Below are positions 48,025-61,040 of a stretch of 64,000 nucleotides of DNA, piece after piece. Source of the stretch: Euborellia annulipes (lineage: Eukaryota > Arthropoda > Insecta > Dermaptera > Anisolabididae). Each line of letters starts with the position of its first letter. Within the stretch, counting starts at the first letter, position 1. Where the stretch lies: contig JAKCPI010001563.1 in the NCBI GenBank assembly GCA_023213315.1, forward strand, positions 124,001 through 188,000, in the 5' to 3' direction. Made by a program: the position numbers and the translations under genes. The notes beneath the pieces are model-generated. The model searched no databases and was not told where the DNA came from. It worked only from the letters and a program-made list of their open reading frames with translations.

Positions 48025-51000
48025 ATGCTAAATACTTTTTTAAAACATGTCAAATCTGAATTGGTAAGCAAATAATATATTTATTTTTAATTTATAGAGA
48101 TGAAGGGAAGAGAGTTCGGATAATGGATTTTCATTTGCCACTTCACTAAAAAAATTACAAATTATAAAATTATCGAATTTGCATTTGATATTTTTCAGAA
48201 AAATATAAATAACTATCAAATAATAAAATTAGTAATAGGAAATGGCGCTTGTGACTTGGATTCTGCAGTCTCTGCTCTCATTTATGCTTTTATTTTATCT
48301 CAAGAACTAAAAACGGAGGGGATTTTAATCATTCCAGTATTAAATATCAAAAGAGAAGAATTCTCTATAAGAACTGAAGTGAAATACTTTCTAAATGAAA
48401 ATCACATTCAAAATGAAAATCTCATTTTCAGGTATTTTCTAATTAATATTTATCAACAATCAACTCATAGATTATATATATATAATTTCTTATTTAATAT
48501 TAATAATAAAATAATATTGAGACACCATTCGATGGATTTATTTATTATTCAGAGACCAACCAAATGGTGATGAATTTTTTTTATTTCATAACCGGTCTGG
48601 GAGTTTGCCTCAATCCCCTTTTAATATTTGCCCGAAAGGAATCTCGCACGCAAATTTGGCTCAGGCCCGAGTCGCCTTTCCTTTCCTGAAATCCCTGGAA
48701 GGTGCCCTTTGGAAATAGAGAAGTTTGTTTCAAAATTCCTCCTGGCTGTAGAGATAGATATCCAAGAGGGACTGACAGACGGGCATTTGAGAATTATCTT
48801 TCTTTGGCAACTCCTATTAGCTTTAAGAAGGGGAATCAACTGTCACAGATTTAAAGTTATCGAAAATTTTTTCCTATATTCTAAATTATGATTAGTACAA
48901 AAATTTAATGATAATAATAAAAACTCTTTAAATGTTTTAGAAATGACGTACCAATGGATAAATTAGAACAAAAAATAAAATTGATATTAGTCGACCATCA
49001 TGTATTAGAAAAAGAAGATACACATCTATGGAAAAATGTAGAAGAAATAATTGATCATAGACCTCAAAATCAGAAAATGGACTATAGTCATATAAAAAAA
49101 ATAAATATTCTCCCCGTTGGTTCATGTTCAACATTAATTTGTCAAATATTCATTTCTAAACATATAACATATAACGAAGATATTGTTTTATTATTGTATG
49201 GTATGTATTGTTTATAATCGGTGCCAAATATTAATATGAATGTAAAAGTTAGTGAATGGATTTTGCAGCGTCCTGCTGTAAATGATTAATACGATCTATT
49301 TAATTGAATAACAACAAACCAGCAATGCATTTAATGTTCTTCCAACAACTTTCAAGGTAGGGACGAAATGGTCATTCGTCCCTCCTCCCTCACCCAGAGG
49401 CTCTCGGACACATAACATAACATAAGTATTTTAAAACATTTGATGCTCTTGAGTAGGCCTATATGAAATTTTTTCCACGTCTGGTCGATCATACGTAGCA
49501 TTTTCAAGTAAAATATAACACTTTTCGATAACAAATTAAACTTTTTCCATATTTTCTCAAAATTGGCTCTGATGATTTTGATCAAAATTTATAAATCAAT
49601 TATTTTTTAGATCCTCTTTAAAATGTATATTCTAATTTTGCCCTGAAAATTGTTTGAAGTACTGATGTATTTCAGATTTTTCAAATTCATTTTCCGGCTC
49701 TTCCTTCCATAGAACTAATGTTAAATCCCTATGGGGATTTGCATGTAAATTTTGATTCAAAAGGGGTTCCAATCATAGGCGTACCCAGGATCAAATCCTG
49801 GGGGGAGGGGGGGGGCAGATCATGGCCGTCCAGATTGTGACATAGCTTTTTTGTTTATATAGAGGGGGAAAAGCCTTCTAATTAAAGGCATAAAAACCCT
49901 CGAGTCCTAAATCATTCCCCGTCGCCATCGCCCTACCTAATTTTGTTTTGTTTCTTCACTTTATAAAACATTTAATTTTTTTTTTCTTGCTTCTGGGGGG
50001 GGGGAGCAGCTGCCCCCGCTGGGTACGCCCATGGTTCCAATCTCACCAGATTTTTTTCAAATATAATTTAATTTATTATTATGGGTTTTTTAAATTATAA
50101 ACCACATTTTGTATTAATTATTTATTAAAAATATAAATACTGTACAACGTTTCGACTGCTTATTCTGCAATCGTCCGAGTACTGTGCACTTGCTCCGACT
50201 CAAGTGAAAATAATTTAATTTTTTAATATCTTGACTCTCAAAAGTTCAAACACGATGAAGTTTTGAATTTAAGATCTTAGAAAAATCACCAATTTCTCTA
50301 TTCAAACCTTATAAACTCGTAATTTCATCAATTATTCAAAACAAAAAAAAATAGAGTTCATCATAGTCTTTCTCTTTTACTAAGACCAAAAATTCAATAT
50401 TTCATCATTTTTGATTTTTGGAGCCAAGATATTTATGGTATAATAATATTAATAATAATATATACTTTTTTTTTAGGCACAATCATATTTGATACAGTTT
50501 GTTTAAAACCAGAAGCTCAACGTGCAACCGATTTAGATAAATCCATGATAGAAATATTAGAAAAAAAATATCTCACCAAAAAAATTAATAAAGAATCACT
50601 CTTTCAATCTATTTTAAAAGCTAAAACTGATATTTCTTCATTGACCTCACTAGAAATAATAAAGAAAGATTTAAAATTTTTAAATCCATTTCCAATATCA
50701 AGTATTCCTTTACTAATCCAAGTAATGTATTAATATTAATTATTAATATAGTTTATCAAATTAATATAACTCGTTGATTTTTTTAGGATTTTGTTAAGAG
50801 AATAGATATAGAAAATGTTTTAAAAGAGTATTTAAACTCTCTTGATTGTAATTTAATTATATTAATTGGTGCCAAAATGGATGATCACTCAATACAACGT
50901 GATATAGGATTTTATTCAACTTGCAGCAAACTTCGAGAAAAGGTAAGACTAATTTTTTTTTTTTTTTTATTAAATTCTAATATTTAAAAAAATTAATCAT

Positions 51001-51161
51001 TTTTTTAGCTGTTATCTTTTCTTTTGAAAGAAGATTATCAACTAACTTTTGTAGACACATTTTCAAATGTAACAATTTTAAAGCAAAGAAATATTACTAT
51101 GACTAGAAAAGCTTGGATTCCTATTTTTACAAATATATTTCAACATATGAATTTATGTTAA
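48025..51161 (+). CDS. PRUNE1: PRUNE1-type DHH phosphoesterase
   Basis: Six exons join in frame: 48025-48063, 48199-48431, 48941-49200, 50477-50721, 50787-50942 and 51009-51161, giving 361 residues. Motif I is GNGACDLDSAVSAL, motif III is ILVDHHVL (the DHH signature), followed by DHRP and VGSCSTL; the second half is the DHHA2 domain. The family hydrolyses short polyphosphates or nucleotides with metal bound by these Asp and His residues, acts mainly in the cytosol, and is tied to microtubules and cell migration. I chose ATG 48025 because the ATG at 48047 would run into a stop after splicing. The protein ends after DHHA2 and lacks the disordered C-terminal tail of about 90 residues found in human PRUNE1. 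Key metal-binding residues are intact. Confidence 0.94.
48580..48885 (+). other. GC-balanced open stretch in PRUNE1 intron 2
   Basis: An 87-codon frame (48628-48888) stands out from its AT-rich surroundings and is open on both strands. It begins PERNLARKFGSGPS. I do not recognise it and see no splice sites that would add it to PRUNE1. It may be a repeat fragment. Confidence 0.25.
49530..49770 (-). repeat. Interspersed repeat B, copy 4 (inverted), PRUNE1 intron 3
   Basis: The complement matches 34385-34600, including the GGAAGGAAGAGCCGGAAAAT segment. The repeat continues past the hAT-type insertion at 49774-50033 and ends CTCACCAGATTTTTTT, the complement of the AATCTGGTG end. Confidence 0.6.
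49774..50033. mobile_element. hAT-type MITE with poly-G ends, inserted in repeat B
   Basis: Ends CATAGGCGTACCCAG and CTGGGTACGCCCATG. A perfect 8-bp target duplication, GTTCCAAT (49766-49773 and 50034-50041). 260 bp, no transposase; poly-G runs next to both ends. A sister copy is at 62541-62980. Confidence 0.85.
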
Positions 51162-53293
51162 CTTGAAAATCAATTTAAATGTATCGTAAGTGATTAGATT
51201 TTGTTATTATCTTATTTGGTCTGAATTCTTTAGTAATTTTAATATTTCCAATCCCATCATATTCCTAATATCATATTTTAGAAAAGCCCCTTATTTGGGC
51301 TTGAGTAATCGGGGAAGAAATTATTGACTTTTATTTGAAATACACAAACAACAACAATGTAACTTTGATTTCATTTGTTTGTAATGATTTTGATAGAAAT
51401 AAGTTAATTTTAATGTATCCATATAGTAACACTTAGATTTTTTTATTATTTATTTATTTATTTTTTTGCATTAATATATAAGCTCATCAGCCTCTTAGCT
51501 TTACGGTTGAAAAACTTACAAGTGACTGACGTTTTTGATATAAAACACAAAAAATCTGCTAATTGATATGGAATACTTTTTTTCTTTTATATATTAAATT
51601 TAACAATGAAAAGACAGCAAATCCAATATATTGTTGAAATAATTATTAATAAATTTTCAAAATATTACTTGCCAGGGGACTGACGAATAACACAAAAAGA
51701 AACTTTTTTTGAGATTTTCAAAAACGACTTTTGCCACTTTTTTGCGCTTTTTTACCTGGCAGAGACTTTTTTTGAAAAAGTGACTTTTATGACCGAATTT
51801 TTTCAAATTTTTTAATATAATATGCCATTTTTTTTAATTTTGCATTTTCGGCTGAGTTTTTAATTTATTTATGGTCTTTTTCGGGATCGAGGCCATTTAG
51901 ACCCGGACTCTATTCATTTCAATTGATTTGTATCCAAATCAATTAATATGTAAGGTTTTCGGAGAAAAATACACCAGCGGTTGCTTTCCACATTAAAATA
52001 ATTTATTTTGCAAATATTTCGGATTCCCTACGCAATCCATCTTCAGTACATCAAATAATACATATGTGGAGCGTGAGTAATAGAACTTGCCTGCGCCAAG
52101 CGGGTCACTGTCAGAAACGGTTTTTTATGTAAAAAGGAATTTTAACCAATTGTACAAGCAGCTCTGGAGTGAACATTTCCCTACCTTCATAAAAATTAAA
52201 TAATATAATCGTTTATTGCAAAATAAATATTTAAAAATATTTCAATTAATTTTTACTTTTTCTTATCTTAATCTGCATATTAGGGTGGTGCGTATCCATA
52301 GAGGTCATATTTTTTAGATCGCCTTTGAACTTTGAGAATTTTCAAGATTTTACTAAAACTTTAAGCATTCCCTTTGTTTTCGTCCACAAGGGACTAAATT
52401 AATTTCAAAATACAATAAAACTAGAAACTTAATATTTCGGCAGAATCTTTTATTGCTTAAAATTACCTCAAATATGACTAATTTATAGAACTAATAGGGA
52501 TAGATTAAATTGTTTCATCTGTCAACGTTCCTCAGCATATTTCTTTTTCATTTCATATTTATTTTCGAAACTAATTTCAGAAATCAGAGGATTGATATTG
52601 AAATTTGAGAAAAATGCGAGACAAAGTAACCAGTATGTTCAAGTCTATTTCGACACAAAATATCTGGTAAACAAGTACAAAATGCAATCTAAAATTACCG
52701 AAAGTAAAAGAAAGTTGTGTGCTCAAACCAGACAAAAAATATTACCCCCCCCCCCCTCGAAAAACTTCTGGACCGCCCTTGGTTTGCACCTCATCATCTG
52801 TAACTCTCCACTCATTTTCATTATCTTTCTTATATAGCCCATTTGCTCACTATTCATTATTGTTTCCTCATAAACTCATACTTCATCTGAAAATATTCCT
52901 TCGTGGAAAAAATTTCAAAGACATTTATGTGAAAAAAGAAGTACAGACTTGGCTCTCATTACATTCTCTGACGAAACTGGTTTCCCCTTATGACAAGTGC
53001 CTCAATAACAACGAAGACAAGATTAACAAATATTGTCCTTACAATATTTAATGTTAATTAATTAAGTTGAAAGTAATGGTAATAATGGTCCGTTTTTTAA
53101 GAAAAAATCGCGCTTAATTTCAATTTGGGTCTTGTTTAGGAAATAAGAACAAAGCTAAGATTCCAAGATTTTTTTATATCATATGGAATCAATAAAAATA
53201 TGAGTTTTAATTTTGAACTTTTTTTCTTTTCTCTAGAACATTTTGACGTTTGTTGTTGATTGTATCTGGGCTTGCAGAGTGGGGAGGGGAGGC
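51162..53293. other. Intergenic between PRUNE1 and ELAPOR
   Basis: At about 52010-52050 the complement of the CTGAAGATGG-stem-CCGAAA motif occurs. A degenerate AATCTGGTG hairpin is at about 52650-52738, followed by a poly-C run and TCTGGACCGCCCTTGG (to 52783), an end of the hAT-type family seen at 14241. No coding exon recognised. Confidence 0.45.
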
Positions 53294-53309
53294 GGTTGCC
53301 ATGGCAACC
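53294..53309. promoter_or_regulatory. Perfect palindromic RFX X-box upstream of ELAPOR
   Basis: GGTTGCCATGGCAACC is a full palindrome matching the RFX X-box consensus (GTTRCC, AT, GGYAAC). It lies 145 bp upstream of the ELAPOR ATG in a GC-richer patch (53270-53330) that looks like a promoter. RFX factors drive cilia and secretory-cell genes; direct control of ELAPOR is an inference. Confidence 0.6.
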
Positions 53310-53454
53310 AACAGGCGCGCTGCTCCATTGACGTAACGTGAATCGATCGTCCTTTTAGGTTTAGACTTGCTTCGGTCTGCCACTTGATTCAATACTAGTT
53401 TACTTATATATTAACAAAAACGGGGCTCTATCTCCTAATCAATTCATTGATATT

Positions 53455-56400
53455 ATGCCCAATCAGTATATGTGTTATTCAATTGTCTCATTTTTTGCTC
53501 TTTTATCCATTCTACCCTCCGAAGTGAATGGCTATGAATCTGATAACGATCCATGCAGTGAGGTAAAGTTATCTTTATTTATTTAATAAAAATATATAAC
53601 ATGATAAGAATAATTCATGCATGGCTTTAAGAAAAAAATCTCAAAATTATTATATACATAAAATGGTTAGAAATTGAGAAAACTATTTAAGATATTCGAA
53701 TATAAAATTAAATCTAGTTATATTTTATAAAATATGAGATTGAATAAAAAAAAAAAACTATTTAATTTATATAAATTGTATAATATAATCGTATGGAGGA
53801 AGGCCGTCTAATTTACAGGAAGGTGAAGAAAAATAGATAGTGTCCGAAACGTTGACATAGGAAATAAAATATTTTGGGCCGAATAAAGTCTATTTTTCTT
53901 CACCTTCCTGTAAATTGTATAAAATCAAATAAATTATTTTTACCCACAAAAAAAAAATTAGAATACTTAATTTTAGTTGGTTATAGATAACATAATTGTT
54001 GATAGAGCTGGTATAGTTTTTCATTTCTGATCAATAGAGATTATATCTTAATATAAGCCATATTTATATATACAGACATATTTATTAAAAATTGTCTTTC
54101 CAGAAAGATTATCATTACGAATTAACCGAATGTGATTCAGAAAAAGGACGCTGGCGGGTTCGTGTACCAATCTCTGCAAGATGTACCGATTTTCGACCAA
54201 GAAGTCTTACAAGAGTCCAAAATTGCAGTATGTTTTAAATTATATTAAAAAAAAAAAAAAATAGAAACTATCTTTTCTTGAGAAGGTTCTTATCAATATT
54301 AACTTTAAAAATAAGGATTTATTAAAGTATGCCTTAAGATAAATCCATAGAGCTTTGAAAGGGTATCATTAGTACTTCCATCGCAGGGATGGAAGTAATA
54401 ATTATACTCTACATAATAGTAAGGGGAAAGTATTAACTATTAACTATTATGTTAGTTTTCATTAAATCTGTTTAAATTTCAATATTTATCATGTGTGCCC
54501 AAAAATTATTAACTTTTTCTATTAACTGATCTTTAAAAAAAGTCACTAAATCATTTGCAATTACGCTAAGTTAACACATTTTTGTAGAATGACCCATATA
54601 TATTCTACCAACATTTATTTACTAATTTCTTTATTTTTAGCAATTTCATGTGAAGCCGGCTATTATTATGATTTAGCCGACCTTCAATGTAGATTATGTC
54701 GGCCAGGGACCTTTTCTTTAGGAGGTGGAGTTCTTTTTGACTCGTGGGATAAATTGCCAGATGGATTTCATGCCCAAGTCGAGTCTTTTCGTTCTACATT
54801 CAAATCTGATTCATTTCATTTTAGTGATGATGTCAACTGTAGCAAGTAATTATCTTTTTAAATATATTATTATTGATTATTGATAATACTTTCCTAATTT
54901 TTATATTTATAGATATGGTTGGCAGCCGAGAGGAGATTATCTTGCTTCTTTAGGTGGTCCCTGTGCAGCATCTTTAACTTATACAGTGCATTTAGTGAAG
55001 CCTGGAAATCTTACTTATACTTACCAATACTCAGACAAGGAAATTATATTCGATTTCGAGGTTGGCATTCTTTAAACTATATGTAAAATAAATACTGCTT
55101 CGTAAATCCTAAAGATAAAAAATTGATGTTTGTAAAATAAAATACAATTAAATGATTAATAACAAAGTAAGGAATAAGAAATATATTTTGTTTCTCCCTA
55201 TTCCTAATTTGACTCAGCTTTGAATAAATATTAAAGAAAAGATTTTATTGTTATTCTTTAGATGCAAAATGAACAATGTCAATCTATTGAGGACGCTAAA
55301 GAATACCGATGGCCTTCTGGAACAAGAGATGGAGAATGGAAACAACATACTGTTCGATTGAAAAGAGGACAAAATGTTCTTCAATGGAAAACATTTGGAA
55401 TGGACCAACATCAAGGAAAACCAGTTCTCATAAGATCAATCGAGATCAGCGGTATGAAAGAGAATTAAGTTAATTATTGCTTTTATACAGAGTGGGGGAT
55501 AATCTCCTCATTGCGTGTGTAAAATAAAAATGTTTTGAGAGGGTTACTCTAGTATCCCCACCTTCCTAACGTTCTATAATTCGAACTAGTCCACTTAGCC
55601 TCTTTATAATTCGAATTTTTCCTAGCAACCTATACTCCTTATTTTCCGCGTTATGTTTAACTTATTTCAGTTCAGCTTAACTTCCCAATTCTCTTTATTT
55701 TGCCACTGTTACTTTTTTTTTTTTTTATTTTTTGTCGTTTTCATTATTTTTACTTTTTTACTTGAGGCTATATATAAAATTTATGTAATATAATATATAT
55801 TTTGATAAATATAATAAAAACTCTTAAATATAATTTTTTTTCTTTCCTCTTGATAATTCCAAGTCTTGATAATTCGAATTTTTCTTGTGGTCCCTTGGAT
55901 TTCGAATTATCGAGCGTTATGGTACTAGTACTAGTGGTTTGCTTAAGTCTCAACCTTATGAATCATTATCCACTATGGCGATTTGCATATCTTTTAACCT
56001 GGTGAAGGTTCTGGGAATCGTCAAGGAGGATCCAAAAAAATTGGGCTTAAAAATACCACTTAAATCATATAAATTCGAAAAGCTCTATATTTATTTCTTT
56101 GATGATTTGGATCACAAATATTGCTGATATAAAATTTTAAATCTTTTACTCTACTTTTAGGAGTTGCCTTTACTTCATCATGTACATCCTGCCGAGCTGG
56201 AACATATAGTGAAGAAGGGGCACGAGAATGTCGCCTTTGCCCAGAAAATCATTGGTCTAAAAAAGCAGCGAGTACTTGCATTTCATGCAATAATGACACC
56301 GAATATGCTCCAAGAGGTGCGAGCAAATGTAGAACAAGAAGACTTTGTACAGTTACAGATTATTTTGAAACTTTTACTCCATGTGATTCATCAAATCAGG

Positions 56401-59400
56401 TAAAATTTTACAATTCATCAGGATTGAACTCTTTACAATATCTAAATAATAATAATTCCCTTATGGCATATATTACAAAGTTAGTTAAAAAAATTATTTT
56501 TTTAAGATAAGACGGTTGTATTTTTTATTGCTTGAAACGAGTTGACTGAAAAATTGTTTAAGAAAAGGCGAGGGTTTGCCGCAGGCGGGGCCGAGTCAGC
56601 TGGAGGGGGGGTCCAGGAGGGCGAAGCGTAGGCGGGCGCTCTGGCTAGATATATATTTCTTTAGACGTCTTACACTGCCTTATTACTCGGGGGGGGGGGG
56701 GGGGGGTCATCTTCCCCCCATCAAAAATTTCTAGCTTAGCCTATGTCACAAAATAATCTTTGTCCCAGAGCTGCATGAAAGTTTAGAGATTTTCAAATAA
56801 GAAAGAAAATATTCCTAATATAAATTTATAGTTTTTCAAATCTGATCTCAAATTTCTATTAATCTATGAAATAAAAATTTTATTCAATAAAATGATTTTT
56901 CAAATAATTGACTCGCTTATCTAACAAGCTTCTAAATTTGTGATGTGTGATTGTCATATTGAGAATCCTTCATCAAAATAATATATTTTTTTTTATTTAA
57001 AATTATATTTCTTTAATATTTCAACCCCTTCGGGAAATTAGTGCAAGGATAACAAGATATATGAGAGTCGGCGTTTATGTTAATAACTAAGCTGGTTAAA
57101 TGGAGAGTCAAGTGAAATGATGCATTAGTTGGCGATATTTATTTGTTTTAATAACAATTTCAGTATCTTATCCATTTTCAGACTCAAAGAATTTTTAAAT
57201 GGGTCCAGCCCAAGATATGTAGAGGGGATCAGCCAGGTTCAGTTATTTTACCGGAGCCATCCGCTAAGCATGCCTGTCCCCCTTGCAATGCTGGGTGGGC
57301 ATATGCAAATGGCTCGCAATGTCAGCAATGTCCTCGTGGGACGTATTCAGATGGCCGAAGCTTTTGTCGGCCTTGTCCAGCGTATACTACGCCAAATTAT
57401 GCTTATCATCTCACGGTCTGGAATGAACTTCCACCTATGATTACAGCCAGGTGTATAGAACCAGATGGTGCGTTTCTTTTTTATTCTAATCTTTATTTAA
57501 ATTTAAAAATACTGAGCTGTAGGCACATCTAGTCGAAATTGTAAAAAAATGAAAATTATTTAAAAATATCCTTTTCTTTTTTTTGTTTTGTTCTTAATAG
57601 TTGGATAATTTTAATTTCGAATCATTATCTAAAGAATTAATAAATTTTTTTTTCTCTGAATTTCAAAGATACAGAATTGATTAATTAATATTTCTTTTAG
57701 AAAGTGATTGCGAGGCCACGACTGGCTGGCAAACGGCTGGAACTCACATCCACAGCGGTCATCGCCATAAAGATCGCTCTTATCTTCTTCTCTCTTTGAG
57801 TGTTTCTGGATTTAGAAGCCAAGGCGGAGTGACAGCTGGTCGCCATCTGGAAGTTGGAAGAATTTCATTTGAATTTGAACTCATTTGTGCCACAAAATGT
57901 GAATTTGTATTTATGCAGGTAAGAATTATTAAATCGCATGGATAAAATAAATTCGTGCCTGAAATGTTTCTCAAGGTTTTGATATATTTATATATATATA
58001 TTCATGTTTTTAGGGTTCAGATTCAAAAGGAATAGCCATAATTCAAAGCTGGATGGGTCCTCTTCCACGAAAAGAATACACCTATATTGTGAGAACCAAT
58101 AATTCTTACACATTTAGTTGGGGTTTTGAACAACTCAAATTGTCGGATGATAAACTGGCGCCACATCTGTATGACGATCAAGTTAGAATTTATAGTATTA
58201 ATGTAACGAATACAATTGATGGAGGAGCTGCTGTTTGTCTACCATGTCGACAGGTTAGTTTTTTTTCACTAAATGTATGAATTAAGATACCTCATTTATA
58301 CTGCATCAACCTTTTTACTATATATACGTATAAGTAAGCATAATTATTTAGCTCAGGATCAAGAACGAAGTCCCTTGAGGGCTTGGTTTCATTCTGTTCT
58401 GCAGATTTACCGAACTGGAGTACCACTTCGGTTGGGTCGATATTTGATTTTTCTTTTTTTTAAAAAATCTTTTATTGACAAGCTTGGATCTGTTTTTCTC
58501 GGCAATATTTAAACTTCCCATCAGGTGGATGTTCTTCTATTCAATATATAAATTAATTAAATAAATTTTTTATAGGAATCAGAATCTAACGAAGAAGAGG
58601 CCGAAGGGGGGTGCATCCCCTGTCCCCCTGGCCATTACGTAGAAGCAAATAGCTCTGCATGTACTCCATGTCCAAAGGATCATATCGTGTCTGGCCCATT
58701 AGCTTACGGGATTTCATCTTGTGAGCCTTGTGGTCCAGGATTGCATAGTTTTGATGGTGTGCAGTGCTCTACTGATTGTAAATTTGATTTTGATGACTTA
58801 AGTTATGATTTGAGCGCATTTGCTAGGTAAAAGTATATTCCTTTTTTTTTCTTTTCTTCTTTTAAATAAATTTAATGAATCTTTTATTAACAGTCCATTT
58901 CAAGTGAAAGGTTCACATTTGTTTACTGCGTCGGGTGCTCAGTATTATCATCTATTCAACATCAGTCTTTGCGGACAAACAGCTTTATGTTCTAACAATG
59001 TAACGACATATCAACAGGAAGGTCAAGCATCCCAAGTCAGTATAAATTTCTTAAGAAGGAAATATTTTATCAAAAAATAAAAAATTTCCTTCTTAATTTA
59101 CAACAGAAAGATTTAGAGTATGAAAGTGCCTTTTTATTTTTAGATCAATTCGTATGTATGTCGAACGACGATTGTGCCGAGTCAATGGGCTGCAGATGAT
59201 TTGGTTCTTTCAACTCAATCAGTTACATTAGGGGACGAACTTATTGCCGTCACAAGTGATAATAACTTCCTTAATATCGAAGTGATAAAAGAATTCAGAG
59301 AAAAGGGAAGTCCAAAAGATTTGAATTTTTATTACCTAACTCCTTTGTAAGTGGACACATAACAAATTTAAATTTTTATTTATTTTCGTAGTAGACAACT

Positions 59401-61040
59401 ATTTTACCATAATTTGTCTAAATCTTAAGGTCTACAAGATCATGTCCCCAAGGACGAATAACTGTAATTACTCTTCATTGCGATCCGAATGCCCACGGAA
59501 ATGGCACTGTTCAACTTCCTGCACACTGTCCTGATGGAACATGCGATGGATGCAATTTTAATTTTTTTTGGGCATCCGAACTTGCTTGTCCAGTATGCAA
59601 AGAACATGATTTCAAGTAAGAATATATTTTAAGTTATTGTTTTTAATTTTATTTATAAATAAAAAATCTTATTGCAGAGTGGTTAAAAGTGAATGTTTGC
59701 TTGGATATCAGTCAATTCATTACTTGCCTCCAGAAGGCTGCCTTAAACCAGCAACAATTCCTCCATCAGAATTTGTTGCGTGCAAAAGGCATATTCCTCT
59801 TGAATTCTTAGTAAGTTTTTGCTATTAATAGATATTTATTGATGTAAAAATTATTTTCTAATTATTAATTTTAGGCGGTAATTGCAGCTACAATTGCGCT
59901 TGCGTTATTGTTATGTAGTTTAATGTTGTATTTTTTGGAGAAGAACTCAAAATCTTGAATATAAATATATGAAATTAGTTCAATCAACGGGAAACCGTGA
60001 TGGAGAAAACGACGGAGATAATCAGCTACCTCCAGCTGAAAGCTGTGCTTTAGATGATGGAGAAGAAGAAGAGATTCAATTTAGTCAACCTCGACCAGCA
60101 GCGGGTCTCTTAAATCGAATTAAAGCAATTACAGCCAAGGTAAGAAACATTAAATTAATCAAATAAATGTGATCTCTCTAAAGACCGACTTTTAAGCAAA
60201 ATGCTGAATTTTATAAGCTTCCATTAAATATATAATCTTCTACACGAAACTACGCAGAACTAAGTGTAGTGAGATTGATTTCTATGCTTTTTTTCCGCTT
60301 CGTGCTTATTTTACGTATATTTATATATAATAATTTTTAAAATAATTCAAAACATCATTCAGCAAAAACGTCCATGTAAAGCAAATTCTTCAGCCTTCGT
60401 GTCTAACCAGGGGGACTCCCCCCCCCCCCCGACCCTCTACTCTCCCCTTTTTAACATTTCGTTTTAAAATTCCTACAGGCTATGACGATATTCAGGAGAG
60501 CAGACAAACGATTTATAGACTTAATATTTTTATAAAGATATTTTTATGAAAGTCAATTAAGAGGCTTGGTCCTCCTAGACCCCAACTCTGCCTCGAGCCC
60601 GCCTGCGGCGGACCCTTGTCTTTCTTTTCCTATATTGGTCCTTAATATTTCGAAATAGTAGTAGTAATGAAATAATAGTATAATTTAGAAGTAAGCTATG
60701 TGTAGAGGTTTTTTGCTTAAGTTGCTTATGTGATACTTTTTGTCAAATTTTATGCTTATTAAACAAGTTTTTATTCAACATTTTTATGCTTTTTTAAGCT
60801 CTTTTTTTTTTTTCAATATTTTTGTGCTTTTTTGCCCGGTCCTTAGTGATAAAATTCTATACTCGTAAAAAATCATAGGATTCACAAGATTTAAAAAATT
60901 TAATAACAAAAGAAAAAGTGGCCCAACCTACCTATAGTGTATTCTGTATATTAATATCTTAATATTATAATAAATGTCTTTCTGCTTTTTTTCAGAGTGA
61001 ATCTGGAAATCCATTTGAAACTATTCATCTAAATAAATAA
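53455..61040 (+). CDS. ELAPOR1: ELAPOR1/2 (KIAA1324/EIG121) membrane protein, apparent frameshift
   Basis: Sixteen exons: 53455-53562, 54104-54227, 54641-54845, 54913-55060, 55262-55451, 56161-56399, 57182-57467, 57701-57918, 58014-58253, 58576-58826, 58894-59035, 59144-59346, 59430-59615, 59678-59810, 59875-60139, 60996-61040. Order: signal peptide (about 1-26), cysteine-rich repeats (CRAGTYSEEGARECRLCPEN; CPRGTYSDGRSFCRPCPAY), beta-rich parts, a mannose-6-phosphate-receptor-like domain (about 655-850), one membrane helix (about 892-911) and a cytoplasmic tail with YKYMKLV and FSQPR. Length would be about 993, like human ELAPOR1 (1013). It is an endosome-lysosome/Golgi membrane protein linked to autophagy. 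In exon 15 a run of six T (59931-59936) is one base too long for the conserved frame: as given, the protein stops at 59956-59958, soon after the helix. Everything downstream, with a correct splice and stop, fits the family in the shifted frame. ELAPOR1 and ELAPOR2 cannot be told apart here. Confidence 0.92.
53808..53917. mobile_element. Hairpin MITE in ELAPOR intron 1
   Basis: ATTTACAGGAAGGTGAAGAA (about 53812) and its complement (to about 53915) are near-perfect arms of 27 bp. The loop carries CCGAAACGTTG, part of the recurrent hairpin motif. Confidence 0.7.
55452..57181. other. ELAPOR introns 5 and 6, repeat-rich
   Basis: Apart from exon 6 (56161-56399) I see no coding sequence. Around 56580-56720 there is a G/C-rich repeat relic with a poly-G tract (about 56691-56706) and a TCTAGCTTAGCCTATG edge. 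Confidence 0.4.
59931..59936 (+). other. Homopolymer frameshift site in ELAPOR exon 15
   Basis: Six T where five keep the frame. As read, the codons after TAT TTT become TTG GAG AAG and reach TGA at 59956-59958. In the alternative frame the sequence continues with the family-typical YKYMKLV and an acidic tail to the donor at 60139. The exon is 265 nt; 264 would preserve phase into the last exon. Confidence 0.85.
60140..60995. other. ELAPOR last intron
   Basis: Contains a poly-C run (60419-60430) and G/C-rich relic sequence (60400-60620) similar in style to the hAT-type MITE ends. No exon recognised. Confidence 0.4.

Noticed and set aside
48047..48063. Second ATG in PRUNE1 exon 1 as the start
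   Set aside because: Splicing to 48199 would create a TGA at the junction; only the frame from 48025 continues.
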